In this document: piece by piece, positions 1-7,464 of the stretch | Numbering within the stretch: the stretch's first letter is position 1 | Layout of the letters: each line of letters opens with the position of its first letter | Assembly (NCBI RefSeq): GCF_900095795.1 | Contig: NZ_LT608328.1 | Coordinates: 2,721,001-2,785,000, forward strand | DNA length: 64,000 nucleotides | Direction of reading: 5' to 3' | Source of the DNA: Petrimonas mucosa | Lineage (GTDB): Bacteria; Bacteroidota; Bacteroidia; Bacteroidales; Dysgonomonadaceae | The notes under the pieces: model-generated | What the model was told of the DNA's origin: nothing | Databases searched by the model: none | What the model saw: the letters and a program-made list of their open reading frames with translations, nothing else | Made by a program: the position numbers and the translations under genes

Positions 1-2
1 AT

Positions 3-305
3 ATTGCCGGAGCGGACCACGCAGATGTAAAATACTGCGAGGTTACTGGAAAATTCCAGGCGATTCATACTGCCGACAGGATGAGCGAAAAGGGTTACCT
101 TGTGATCTGGGAGTCGGAAGACGGGTTGACCTTCAATAAGATCGGAGAGGTGAGAAAAAACCTGATGCCCGGCATTCACAACTGTGGATGGAGTGGTGAT
201 GGAAAAGGACACATCCGGAAAGGAACACCGCAATATCTCTCCTATGCCTATGGGATAGGCACATGGGGAAGGTGGAAGACAAGGTGGGTGGAGATTGAGT
301 GGTAA
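3..305 (+). CDS. C-terminal end of a secreted-enzyme-like protein (partial)
   Basis: The reading frame is open from the window edge to a TAA at 303-305, so this is the last 100 residues of a gene that starts outside the window. An internal Met codon at 81 is not a convincing start because the frame continues upstream with similar composition. The fragment is rich in Trp, Gly and Tyr and carries a WESEDGLTF segment resembling the repeated blade motif of sialidase or GH43-type beta-propellers; the family is a guess. It converges on the minus-strand lipoprotein gene, with a shared hairpin terminator between them. Its position next to the glycosidase cluster suggests another glycan-active protein. 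Confidence 0.6.
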   Translation: MAGADHADVKYCEVTGKFQAIHTADRMSEKGYLVIWESEDGLTFNKIGEVRKNLMPGIHNCGWSGDGKGHIRKGTPQYLSYAYGIGTWGRWKTRWVEIEW

Positions 306-308
306 AGA

Positions 309-331
309 CCTGGGGAATTACTTTCCCCAGG
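309..331. terminator. Bidirectional hairpin terminator
   Basis: A perfect 9-bp inverted repeat (CCTGGGGAA / TTCCCCAGG) with a 5-nt loop lies between two convergent genes. The loop contains the original stop codon (318-320 on the minus strand) of the lipoprotein gene, read past its premature stop. The poly-U tract is weak on both sides. Confidence 0.65.
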
Positions 332-458
332 TAAAAATTACCATATCACCAGGCCCGACCATTTCAACCGCTGGGAATTCCCTCGCAGAAGCCATGGTTC
401 CATCCTTCAACACCCGTTTCACCTTTTTTTCCGTCACGGCAGAAAGCGACATGGGCGA
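318..458 (-). pseudogene. C-terminal extension of the lipoprotein beyond a premature stop
   Basis: Reading through the TAA at 459-461 in the same frame gives 46 codons ending in TAA at 318-320. The extension (SPMSLSAVTEKK...VEMVGPGDMVIFTWGK, middle omitted) has the character of the closing beta-strands of a glycosidase C-terminal domain, and it ends inside the convergent terminator. A single C-to-T change (CAA to TAA) would explain the break; a sequencing error would look the same. Confidence 0.7.
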
Positions 459-1559
459 TTAAAAATCGCGGTTAACCACCACCAGGTAGTGCCGTTCACC
501 GTTTTTCAATAACGATACAACTGCGCCACCATCACCGGTATCCAGTCTTCTTATCTCCGCGGGTAACTGATCAATCGGCCGGGTCCCTTCAGGTATCTGA
601 CTGCCAGTGTGCCAAACCGATAGCAGTTCGGCTCCAAGAAATAGGTGAGAGAGCGAGTGTATCTCCCGGTTTACCTCCTGTATGCGGTCGTAAACAACCG
701 TCCGGGAACCATCCAGGTTAATGGGAGAGTCATGAAAATCCCAGGGCGTGTCATCTCCCGGATGCCAGTATGTGAAGTATTGCAATGCCTGTGCGCCGTA
801 TGCCAGGTTACTGAACATCTGAAGCCGCAACTCCGCAACCGTTGGAATTGGATAGGGTTTATGGGCGATGGCAAGAGCAAAGGCCCAGAAAGGTTTCGAA
901 GAGGTTCTGGAGGCTTCTGCAATGATCTCAAGATTTTTATACCAGCCCGGGCGCAGACTCCTCATCCCGTTCTCCTCCACCACCGGATAGTGATCAAACG
1001 AGATAAACTGGACCGGAACCTCAGCAAGAAACATCTCCACATGTTTTGCATATGGATCTTCACCGGGCGCCAACACCCCCTCCTTCCCTATCAATACCTC
1101 CTGTCCCGCATAATTGGGAAAGAGATTGATATAGCAGGGATGCCTGCTGTCTATCGCTTGAATCTTCCGCACCCACTCTCCCAGCATGGAGAAATCATCC
1201 GCGCCCGGTTCATCCCTCAGGTGATAGCCGGCCAAAGCGGGATGATTCATCAGCCGTTTGACGGCATTTTCGGTATCCATGCTCAATTCGGGACATGCTG
1301 GCATCAGTTTGACGCCGGTTTGCCGGGCAACCTCCAACGCCTTTTCCACCGCCTCGAGACTGGAATATACCGAAAAGTTGATGTTGATTCCCGACTCTTT
1401 CAACTCCTTGAACCGTTCAACGGTTGTCTTGCTTTCCGGAACCCCTATCCACGCCATTATCGGAAATTGGTCGCCACTATTCTCCGGCATTTCAGTTTTT
1501 TCACCGCTGCAACTGCATAGCATTGCAATAGCTGCTAATAAAAACAGATACTTTCTCAT
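459..1559 (-). CDS. Lipoprotein with glycosidase-like TIM barrel, cut short by an in-frame stop
   Basis: The 366-aa product begins with a lipoprotein signal (hydrophobic stretch followed by LCSC around residue 17), so it should be anchored in a membrane facing the periplasm or surface. The body looks like a (beta/alpha)8 glycoside hydrolase: a YHLRDEP motif puts Glu117 at the usual acid/base position of clan GH-A-like enzymes, and FDHYP and FTYWHPG segments follow. I do not recognise the exact family. The protein stops after VVNRDF, in the middle of what looks like its C-terminal beta-sandwich. The same frame continues for 46 further sensible codons after the TAA at 459-461. It is transcribed opposite to the large enzyme operon. 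Confidence 0.8.
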   Translation of the reverse strand: MRKYLFLLAAIAMLCSCSGEKTEMPENSGDQFPIMAWIGVPESKTTVERFKELKESGININFSVYSSLEAVEKALEVARQTGVKLMPACPELSMDTENAVKRLMNHPALAGYHLRDEPGADDFSMLGEWVRKIQAIDSRHPCYINLFPNYAGQEVLIGKEGVLAPGEDPYAKHVEMFLAEVPVQFISFDHYPVVEENGMRSLRPGWYKNLEIIAEASRTSSKPFWAFALAIAHKPYPIPTVAELRLQMFSNLAYGAQALQYFTYWHPGDDTPWDFHDSPINLDGSRTVVYDRIQEVNREIHSLSHLFLGAELLSVWHTGSQIPEGTRPIDQLPAEIRRLDTGDGGAVVSLLKNGERHYLVVVNRDF

Positions 1560-1791
1560 AAGTTTTTCAAATGTTTTAAATATATAAGTTCAAATTTCAC
1601 TGATGGTCGACTGTTTCCGCAAATATCGACGCTGCCAACCGGTTACGGTGAGATGGCATAACATGGCTTAGACAGAGTCCGGGGCGCTAAGGTAATGAAT
1701 TTGATCAATAGATCGCACTCATGCAAGCGTTATCGGTCATTTTTCTTACCTCATTTATCAATTCTATCAGTTATCATCTGGCCTGATATGT

Positions 1792-1799
1792 TACATTTG
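1792..1799 (+). promoter_or_regulatory. Candidate -7 box for the enzyme operon
   Basis: TACATTTG matches the Bacteroidota -7 consensus TAnnTTTG. No good -33 TTTG is visible 19-21 bp upstream, which fits a promoter needing an activator. The box sits in the 12-bp palindrome TTACATTTGTAA (1791-1802), and the 14-bp sequence at 1789-1802 recurs exactly at 39281-39294. The leader to the first operon gene would be about 220 nt. Confidence 0.4.
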
Positions 1800-1946
1800 T
1801 AAAAACTTTACAGGAGAGTGCAATCTGTATAATGTTATAATCTTCGCCTGAAGTAGATGCTCGTCACATCTGATCTACCCGATTGACGCCGGCAAACATA
1901 AATTACTGATATACTGCGACAGCAATAATCTTAAAAAAAGAAGGTA

Positions 1947-1982
1947 ATGAAAATAAAGATTCAAGACTTCAAAAACGCTTAA
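1947..1982 (+). other. Possible 11-codon leader ORF
   Basis: ATG with an AGAAGG sequence 3 nt upstream encodes MKIKIQDFKNA and stops with TAA, 42 nt before the first operon gene. A clear Shine-Dalgarno is unusual here. It could be a leader peptide, the remnant 5' end of a lost gene, or chance. Confidence 0.25.
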
Positions 1983-2024
1983 TGTTACCAAACGGGTTGA
2001 CAGGATCCTTAAATCACTTACAAC

Positions 2025-3494
2025 ATGCTGAATACAAATCATCTCCTCATCATCTACCTCTGCGCGACACTCTCTGTCGCCTGCACATCCGGCAAACCTG
2101 CCAATGGTACTGAAGATACCTTGCCGGATAAAGAGAGATCGATGCTCTACATCGAGAATGACCGGATAAAACTGGGAGTCGACCTTTCCCTGGGTGGAGC
2201 GGTCACCTACCTCTCCGACAAGGCAAATGGCGGGAAGAACATGATCAACAGTTATGACTGGGGCAGACAGATCCAGATGTCCTACTACAGCGGACCATGG
2301 CCATATATCGGTCCCAACGGGGAACGACCCGCACCTGAGTGGGAGGGGCTGGGATGGAACCCGATCCAGTCGGGCGACGCAGGTGGAAACCGTTCCAAGA
2401 TTGTTGCTTACGAAAAACGGGGCAACAATGCAATCTTCGTGAGCAGCATCCCGATGCAGTGGCCACACAAGAGTGGCGTACCGGGTGAGTGCCGGTTTGA
2501 ATGCCTCTATACCCTGACGGGCAACGTAATCACCATGGAGGCCACCCTGGTGAACCAGAGAGAGGACAAGAAACAGTATCGGGCCTGTCCGCAGGAGATG
2601 CCGGCAGTATATACCAACGGACCTTGGTACAAGCTGGTCACCTACCTGGGCGACAACCCCTTTGCCGATGAACCGGTTACCGTGATTGTCGACAAAAACA
2701 ACAAGAGAGGATGGCCCTGGGTCAACTTCTATACACCTGAAAACTGGGCAGCCTTACTCGACGACAACGGTTACGGAATCGGGGTCTTTCAACCGGAGGT
2801 GGTCAGGTTCAACGGCGGATTCCACCCCAACGATTCGTTCAAGGGGCATGGTGGTGAAAAAGATGGCCAGACAGGACATATTGCGCCTATCGGGAAAGAG
2901 ATCCTTGATCACAACATACGTCTGACCTATAAGACAACATTTATCCTCGGCACTCTCGACGATATCAGATCGTTTGTCCGGACCAACCGTACACGTCCCG
3001 ACAATCCCGTATGGGATTTCAGCCAGTCGCGCAACCACTGGTACTATCAGGGGGAAATCAGCGATAACGGCTTCCCGGTGAAGGAGGGCTTGGAGGTGCA
3101 ATTCGGGAAAGGGGGCTCACTCGTGGGCCCGGAGACCTTCTGGAAAGCAAGCAATGCAGCTTCTCTCGAGATCGAGGGCAGTTTTCTCACCACCAGCGGT
3201 ACCCTGGATATCACCGTTGAACTGCAGCCGGTAGGCAAGTCGGATTTCACCGACTGGTTAAACTGGAGCGAGGGGGAATTCAGCATGGAAGATGAAAAAC
3301 GGGAGAAGGCCGGACTATATCCCGAAAAACAGCCAATCGTAAAGCAGCAGCAGATCATCGCCGACGGGGTAAACCGGAGCTACCGGATCGGGCTGAACGA
3401 CATATCGGATTATCTTGAATCGATGAAGGGCATTAAGATCGCTTTCTCCGAAAAGGGAAACGCAACAATTAGAAGTATCCGGTTGACCCGGTAA
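2025..3494 (+). CDS. Secreted lipoprotein of unrecognised family, beta-sandwich type
   Basis: This is the first gene of the long operon, 489 aa, with a lipoprotein signal (LSVACTSG, Cys at about 20). Residues about 43-310 begin with NDRIKLGVDLSLGGAVTYLSD and continue with an NxxDWGRQIQMSYY segment. This resembles the opening strands of galactose-mutarotase-like beta-sandwich folds found in several lyases and glycosidases. From about 345 onward a second beta-rich domain (LEVQFGKGGSLVGPETFW) looks like a carbohydrate-binding module. I cannot assign a known enzyme family. It lies 31 nt upstream of the first GH99-like gene, so a role in binding or cleaving the same glycan is likely. The start gives a canonical signal peptide. 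Confidence 0.8.
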   Translation: MLNTNHLLIIYLCATLSVACTSGKPANGTEDTLPDKERSMLYIENDRIKLGVDLSLGGAVTYLSDKANGGKNMINSYDWGRQIQMSYYSGPWPYIGPNGERPAPEWEGLGWNPIQSGDAGGNRSKIVAYEKRGNNAIFVSSIPMQWPHKSGVPGECRFECLYTLTGNVITMEATLVNQREDKKQYRACPQEMPAVYTNGPWYKLVTYLGDNPFADEPVTVIVDKNNKRGWPWVNFYTPENWAALLDDNGYGIGVFQPEVVRFNGGFHPNDSFKGHGGEKDGQTGHIAPIGKEILDHNIRLTYKTTFILGTLDDIRSFVRTNRTRPDNPVWDFSQSRNHWYYQGEISDNGFPVKEGLEVQFGKGGSLVGPETFWKASNAASLEIEGSFLTTSGTLDITVELQPVGKSDFTDWLNWSEGEFSMEDEKREKAGLYPEKQPIVKQQQIIADGVNRSYRIGLNDISDYLESMKGIKIAFSEKGNATIRSIRLTR

Positions 3495-3525
3495 TAATTA
3501 ACAGAAAGCCAAAAAGAGATAGATT

Positions 3526-5340
3526 ATGAAACGGGCATTACAACGCAATTTACTCACTCTTTTCCTGATTTTGGGAACAACTTTTACCATCGCGGCACAA
3601 CAGGTAGACAGCGACCAGTGGTCGGCTACCGATGGACTTGGCAGAGGTGTCAGAACATACTCCGATGCCGGAGACAAACGGGAGAAGTTTGTCGCCATGT
3701 TCTATTGGACCTGGCACCAGGGAAAAGATGATACTACCACTACGGTAAAAAACATTACCGAGATTGTACGCAAGCACCCGGAAGCCATGAAGGACTATAA
3801 TCATCCGGCATGGGGGAAAGCAAAACCGGGCTTCTTTTACTGGGAGCAGCCATTGCTAGGTTACTACAAGACAACCGACCCGTGGGTACTGAGAAAGCAT
3901 GCTGAAATGTTGGCGGACGCCAAGGTTGATGTGGTCTTCTTCGACTGCACAAACGGAAGTCTCACCTGGATAGAGTCATATGAAGCGTTGATGAAAACCT
4001 GGGATCAGGCACAAAAAGAGGGTGTGAATGTACCGAAGATTGCATTTATGCTGCCTTTCGGCCCGGCTCCCCACTCGCTGGTATCACTGAGACAGCTCTA
4101 CCGGGACGTATACAAACCGGGAAGATATCAGAACCTATGGTTTATCTGGAAAGGAAAACCGGGAATCATGGCCTACCCCGACAACCTCACCGATTCGGAG
4201 GAGGATAAGGAGATTGCCAATTTCTTCACCTTCAGACCTGGTCAGCCGGACTATGTGGATGGTCCCAAACGGAAAGACCATTGGGCATGGCTCGAGAACT
4301 ATCCCCAGAAAGGATATGTGCCACAACCCGATGGCACGTTTGAACAGGTAGCCGTGGGAGTGGCACAGAATGCAGCTCCTGAAACCAACGGTCATTGCAG
4401 TGCTTTCAACCTGCCCGGCTCCCAGGGTAGGGACTTCTCCTTCAGGAACGGATTTGACCCAAGGGTCGACGGTTATCTCTACGGATGGAACTTTCAGGAA
4501 CAGTGGGATCGTGCCTTTGAGATTGATCCCGAACTGGTGTTTGTTACCGGATGGAATGAATATATCGCCGGTCAGTGGCTCCCCAAAGATGGCTGGACAG
4601 GAGATCCCTTCTCATTTGTGGATCAGTTTGACTGGAAACGGAGCAGAGATATCGAACCCAACAAGGGATGGGGAGACAAGGGGGATTCCTATTACCTGCA
4701 ACTGGTGGACAATGTAAGGAAATTCAAGGGGATGTCCCCACCTGCAAAAATCTCCGCCCCCAAGACCATCAAGATCGGAAAGCCCGGTCAGTGGGACGAT
4801 GTGGCTCCATCCTACAACCACTACAAAGGCAACACCTTCCATCGCGATCACCCCGGCAGGAACAACACCTACTATACCAACAATACCGGTCGCAACGACA
4901 TCGTCAAGGCTAAAGTGGCCAGGGATCAGGAATTTCTCTATTTCTACGTGGAGTGTGCCGAACCCCTTACCTCCAGAAAAGAGCGCAACTGGATGATGCT
5001 CTTTATCGATATCGACAGGGACAAATCTACCGGATGGAACGGTTACGACTACATCATCAACCGGCAGAGCCCGACCTCAAAGGAGGTGATCGTGGAAAAG
5101 AACGTCGGCAATCGATGGGAATGGGAAGAGGTGAAACGGGAGCGATATATTGTTGCCGGAAACCGGCTGGAGATCAAAGTAAATAGAGCAACCGTCGGAG
5201 TGAAGGGGAAAAGTCTCGACTTTGAATTCAAGTGGAACGACAACATGCAGGAGAATGGCAACATCATGGATTTCTACGTAAATGGTGATACTGCTCCTGG
5301 AGGAAGATTCAATTTTGTTTATTCGGAGAGCGCGAAATGA
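3526..5340 (+). CDS. GH99/GH71-like secreted protein with CBM9-like tail (paralogue 1)
   Basis: This 604-aa protein has a cleavable signal peptide (ends about IAAQ). Residues about 55-400 form a TIM-barrel module of the GH71/GH99-like superfamily, with MFYWTWHQG, DVVFFDCTN and FVTGWNEYIAGQW motifs. The WNE Glu is residue 345. In GH99 the second catalytic Glu stands three residues later, but here that position is Ala348, a change shared by paralogues at 20457 and 23692. Residues about 425-600 (FIDIDRDKSTGWNGYDY) resemble a CBM9-like sugar-binding domain. The stop overlaps the next start by ATGA, indicating translational coupling. The activity is unknown; an alpha-glycosidase acting on the rhamnose-rich substrate is my inference. 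Confidence 0.85.
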   Translation: MKRALQRNLLTLFLILGTTFTIAAQQVDSDQWSATDGLGRGVRTYSDAGDKREKFVAMFYWTWHQGKDDTTTTVKNITEIVRKHPEAMKDYNHPAWGKAKPGFFYWEQPLLGYYKTTDPWVLRKHAEMLADAKVDVVFFDCTNGSLTWIESYEALMKTWDQAQKEGVNVPKIAFMLPFGPAPHSLVSLRQLYRDVYKPGRYQNLWFIWKGKPGIMAYPDNLTDSEEDKEIANFFTFRPGQPDYVDGPKRKDHWAWLENYPQKGYVPQPDGTFEQVAVGVAQNAAPETNGHCSAFNLPGSQGRDFSFRNGFDPRVDGYLYGWNFQEQWDRAFEIDPELVFVTGWNEYIAGQWLPKDGWTGDPFSFVDQFDWKRSRDIEPNKGWGDKGDSYYLQLVDNVRKFKGMSPPAKISAPKTIKIGKPGQWDDVAPSYNHYKGNTFHRDHPGRNNTYYTNNTGRNDIVKAKVARDQEFLYFYVECAEPLTSRKERNWMMLFIDIDRDKSTGWNGYDYIINRQSPTSKEVIVEKNVGNRWEWEEVKRERYIVAGNRLEIKVNRATVGVKGKSLDFEFKWNDNMQENGNIMDFYVNGDTAPGGRFNFVYSESAK

Positions 5341-7460
5341 GACGAAGTTACCCAACCGCCCTTTTTCTCCTCCTGCTGACGCTAAGTGTAAGCTGCGGCA
5401 AGGAGAGTGGCAGATACTTGAGTTTCGACCGGCAGTCGGCCAATCACCTGGCCATTGACTCGCTCAATGGGAACCAGTTTGGCATTACCACCCTTGGAAA
5501 CGACCCCTATGTCACGCTGAAGGAGCAGGATCTGTCGCCCGCCGACGGAAAAACGGTGCTCACCTTTGAATACATCAGCGAGAAAGGGGTAAACTTCATG
5601 GAGATATATTTTCTCACACGGGAGACAGGCTCCGTTGGATCGAATGTGGCAGGCATGCTGAAATGCCCTGGATTGATACCGGCCGGTGAGATGACCAGTT
5701 ACTCGGTCGACCTGGGCGAGGCCGTTGCAAAGGCCAACTGGAACCCGGAGAAGGATCTGTTGCGGATCGATTTTGGAGATCAGCCCGATACCCGGGTCAC
5801 TATCCGGAATATCCACTTCCGTAGACGCAACAGGGCTGAAGATGCCATCTTCAAGGAGTGGGAGGCTTTCAGGGTATCCGACAGGCAACAGAACAACCGG
5901 TTGGAGGGTTACCTTTCCACTACCTATCCCGCATCGATTACCCGGGTAGAGGTGTACGATTCCACGATCCTCATCCAGGGAAATGTTGATGCCGGCAAAG
6001 GCAGCAGGCTGCTCTGTGCAGTAAGGCCCTGGGAGAGTCCCCTCAACGCCGGAGAGCTTGATGGTACGGAAATAACCGGGAAATCCTTCACCGTGGAGAG
6101 ACCCAGGTATGAGGAGATCGACGGATTCAACTATGATCACGCACTCTCCAGATGGATGATTGCCGGCAAAGAGGGGATCCTCTCATCGGCCCGTTATGCC
6201 GACAGCATCACCCCACGGGAGATGATGCCGAAAGGGGTCCTGAAGGGGAGAAAGGGCATCGGAGGATACCATATTTCAAGGGGACACAGCTCCGATCTTG
6301 TAGATATCCCGGTCACCAGTATCACGGTCAATGTCTGGCTCTCCCGTTTCCTCCATCTCGACAGGAAGGAGAACACCATCGAACACCGGTTCAATGGGAG
6401 GAGCTACTATTTCGATGCCAAGGTGGTGGATGGTTACGACAAGACACTTTTAGAGGCACTCAAACATGATATTGTAGTTGCCGCGATCATTCTGGTGAAT
6501 TCGGCAGATCAATCTGCCGACCCGAAGGTAGGCGAACTGCTTCAGGATGAGAACTTCGGTGGAGAACATGCATTCTATACAATGCCCAACATGGGCTCTG
6601 CCGAAAGCGTACACTGTTATGCGGCCGCACTGGATTTTCTGGCCAGCCGCTACAGCAGGAAGGACAACAAGTTCGGACGTATCCACCACTGGATTATCCA
6701 TAACGAAGTGGATGCCGGCAACGTATGGACCAATATGGGAGATGACAGGCCCCTGCAGGTCTTCCTGGATGCATACCACAGGTCGATGCGGCTCTGCTAC
6801 AACATCGCGCGCAAATACGATGCCAACAGCGAGGTGCTGGCCTCCTTCACCCACTCCTGGTCTGAACCGGTACCGGTAGATGGTGACTATGCCACACTCG
6901 ACCTGCTCAAGGGTTTGTTGAAATATTCGGCAGTAGAGGGTGACTTCCGGTGGGGCATTGCCTACCACCCCTACCCGGAAGACCTGAATGAGCCCAAAAC
7001 ATGGAACGACCGCTCGGCCACCTTTTCCATGAATAGTCCGATGATCACCTTCAAGAATCTTGAGGTGTTGGACAGATGGATCAAACAGCCGGAGAACCTC
7101 TACCTGGGCTCGCAGAAGAGAACGGTCTGGCTGTCGGAGAACGGCACCAACTCCCGCACCTATGGCGAACAGGACCTGAAGGAGCAGGCAGCCGGCTTCG
7201 CATATGCATGGAAGAAGATGAAGCATCTGGACGGGATTGATGCGTTTCAATGGCACAACTGGATGGATGGACGAGGTGAATTCGGCCTCCGGATCGGCCT
7301 TCGAAAATACCCCGACGATGAGAACGATCCAGCGGGCAAAAAGCCGGTATGGTACCTCTATCAGGCAGCCGACACTCCACAGGAAGATAAAGTTTTTGAA
7401 CCCTACAAATCGGTTATAGGAGTCAGTGATTGGTCTGAAGTGTTGCATGAAGTAAAATAA
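5337..7460 (+). CDS. DUF5722-like putative clan GH-A glycosidase, lipoprotein
   Basis: The 707-aa product has a lipoprotein signal (LSVSCGKE). The N-terminal part (about 28-165) is a beta-sandwich of carbohydrate-binding type. The C-terminal part (about 290-690) looks like a TIM barrel related to DUF5722: IIHNEVDAGNVW places Glu457 as the likely acid/base and WLSENGTN places Glu601 as the likely nucleophile, 144 residues apart as in clan GH-A retaining enzymes. The DUF5722 assignment is from memory of the family. The start overlaps the previous stop by 4 nt, and the next gene starts 4 nt after its end, so it is fully embedded in the operon. Confidence 0.75.
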   Translation: MRRSYPTALFLLLLTLSVSCGKESGRYLSFDRQSANHLAIDSLNGNQFGITTLGNDPYVTLKEQDLSPADGKTVLTFEYISEKGVNFMEIYFLTRETGSVGSNVAGMLKCPGLIPAGEMTSYSVDLGEAVAKANWNPEKDLLRIDFGDQPDTRVTIRNIHFRRRNRAEDAIFKEWEAFRVSDRQQNNRLEGYLSTTYPASITRVEVYDSTILIQGNVDAGKGSRLLCAVRPWESPLNAGELDGTEITGKSFTVERPRYEEIDGFNYDHALSRWMIAGKEGILSSARYADSITPREMMPKGVLKGRKGIGGYHISRGHSSDLVDIPVTSITVNVWLSRFLHLDRKENTIEHRFNGRSYYFDAKVVDGYDKTLLEALKHDIVVAAIILVNSADQSADPKVGELLQDENFGGEHAFYTMPNMGSAESVHCYAAALDFLASRYSRKDNKFGRIHHWIIHNEVDAGNVWTNMGDDRPLQVFLDAYHRSMRLCYNIARKYDANSEVLASFTHSWSEPVPVDGDYATLDLLKGLLKYSAVEGDFRWGIAYHPYPEDLNEPKTWNDRSATFSMNSPMITFKNLEVLDRWIKQPENLYLGSQKRTVWLSENGTNSRTYGEQDLKEQAAGFAYAWKKMKHLDGIDAFQWHNWMDGRGEFGLRIGLRKYPDDENDPAGKKPVWYLYQAADTPQEDKVFEPYKSVIGVSDWSEVLHEVK

Positions 7461-7464
7461 GAAG

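Larger units (their letters stand above)
1560..2024. other. Divergent intergenic region, 465 bp
   Basis: This non-coding stretch separates the minus-strand lipoprotein gene from the start of the plus-strand operon. It holds a TACATTTG box (1792-1799), an 11-codon open frame with a Shine-Dalgarno-like AGAAGG just upstream (1947-1982), and otherwise AT-rich sequence with no recognisable gene. Confidence 0.6.

Noticed and set aside
645-1520. 291-aa open frame on the plus strand
   Set aside because: It is antisense to the glycosidase-like lipoprotein, has no signal or domain and shows the composition of a shadow frame.
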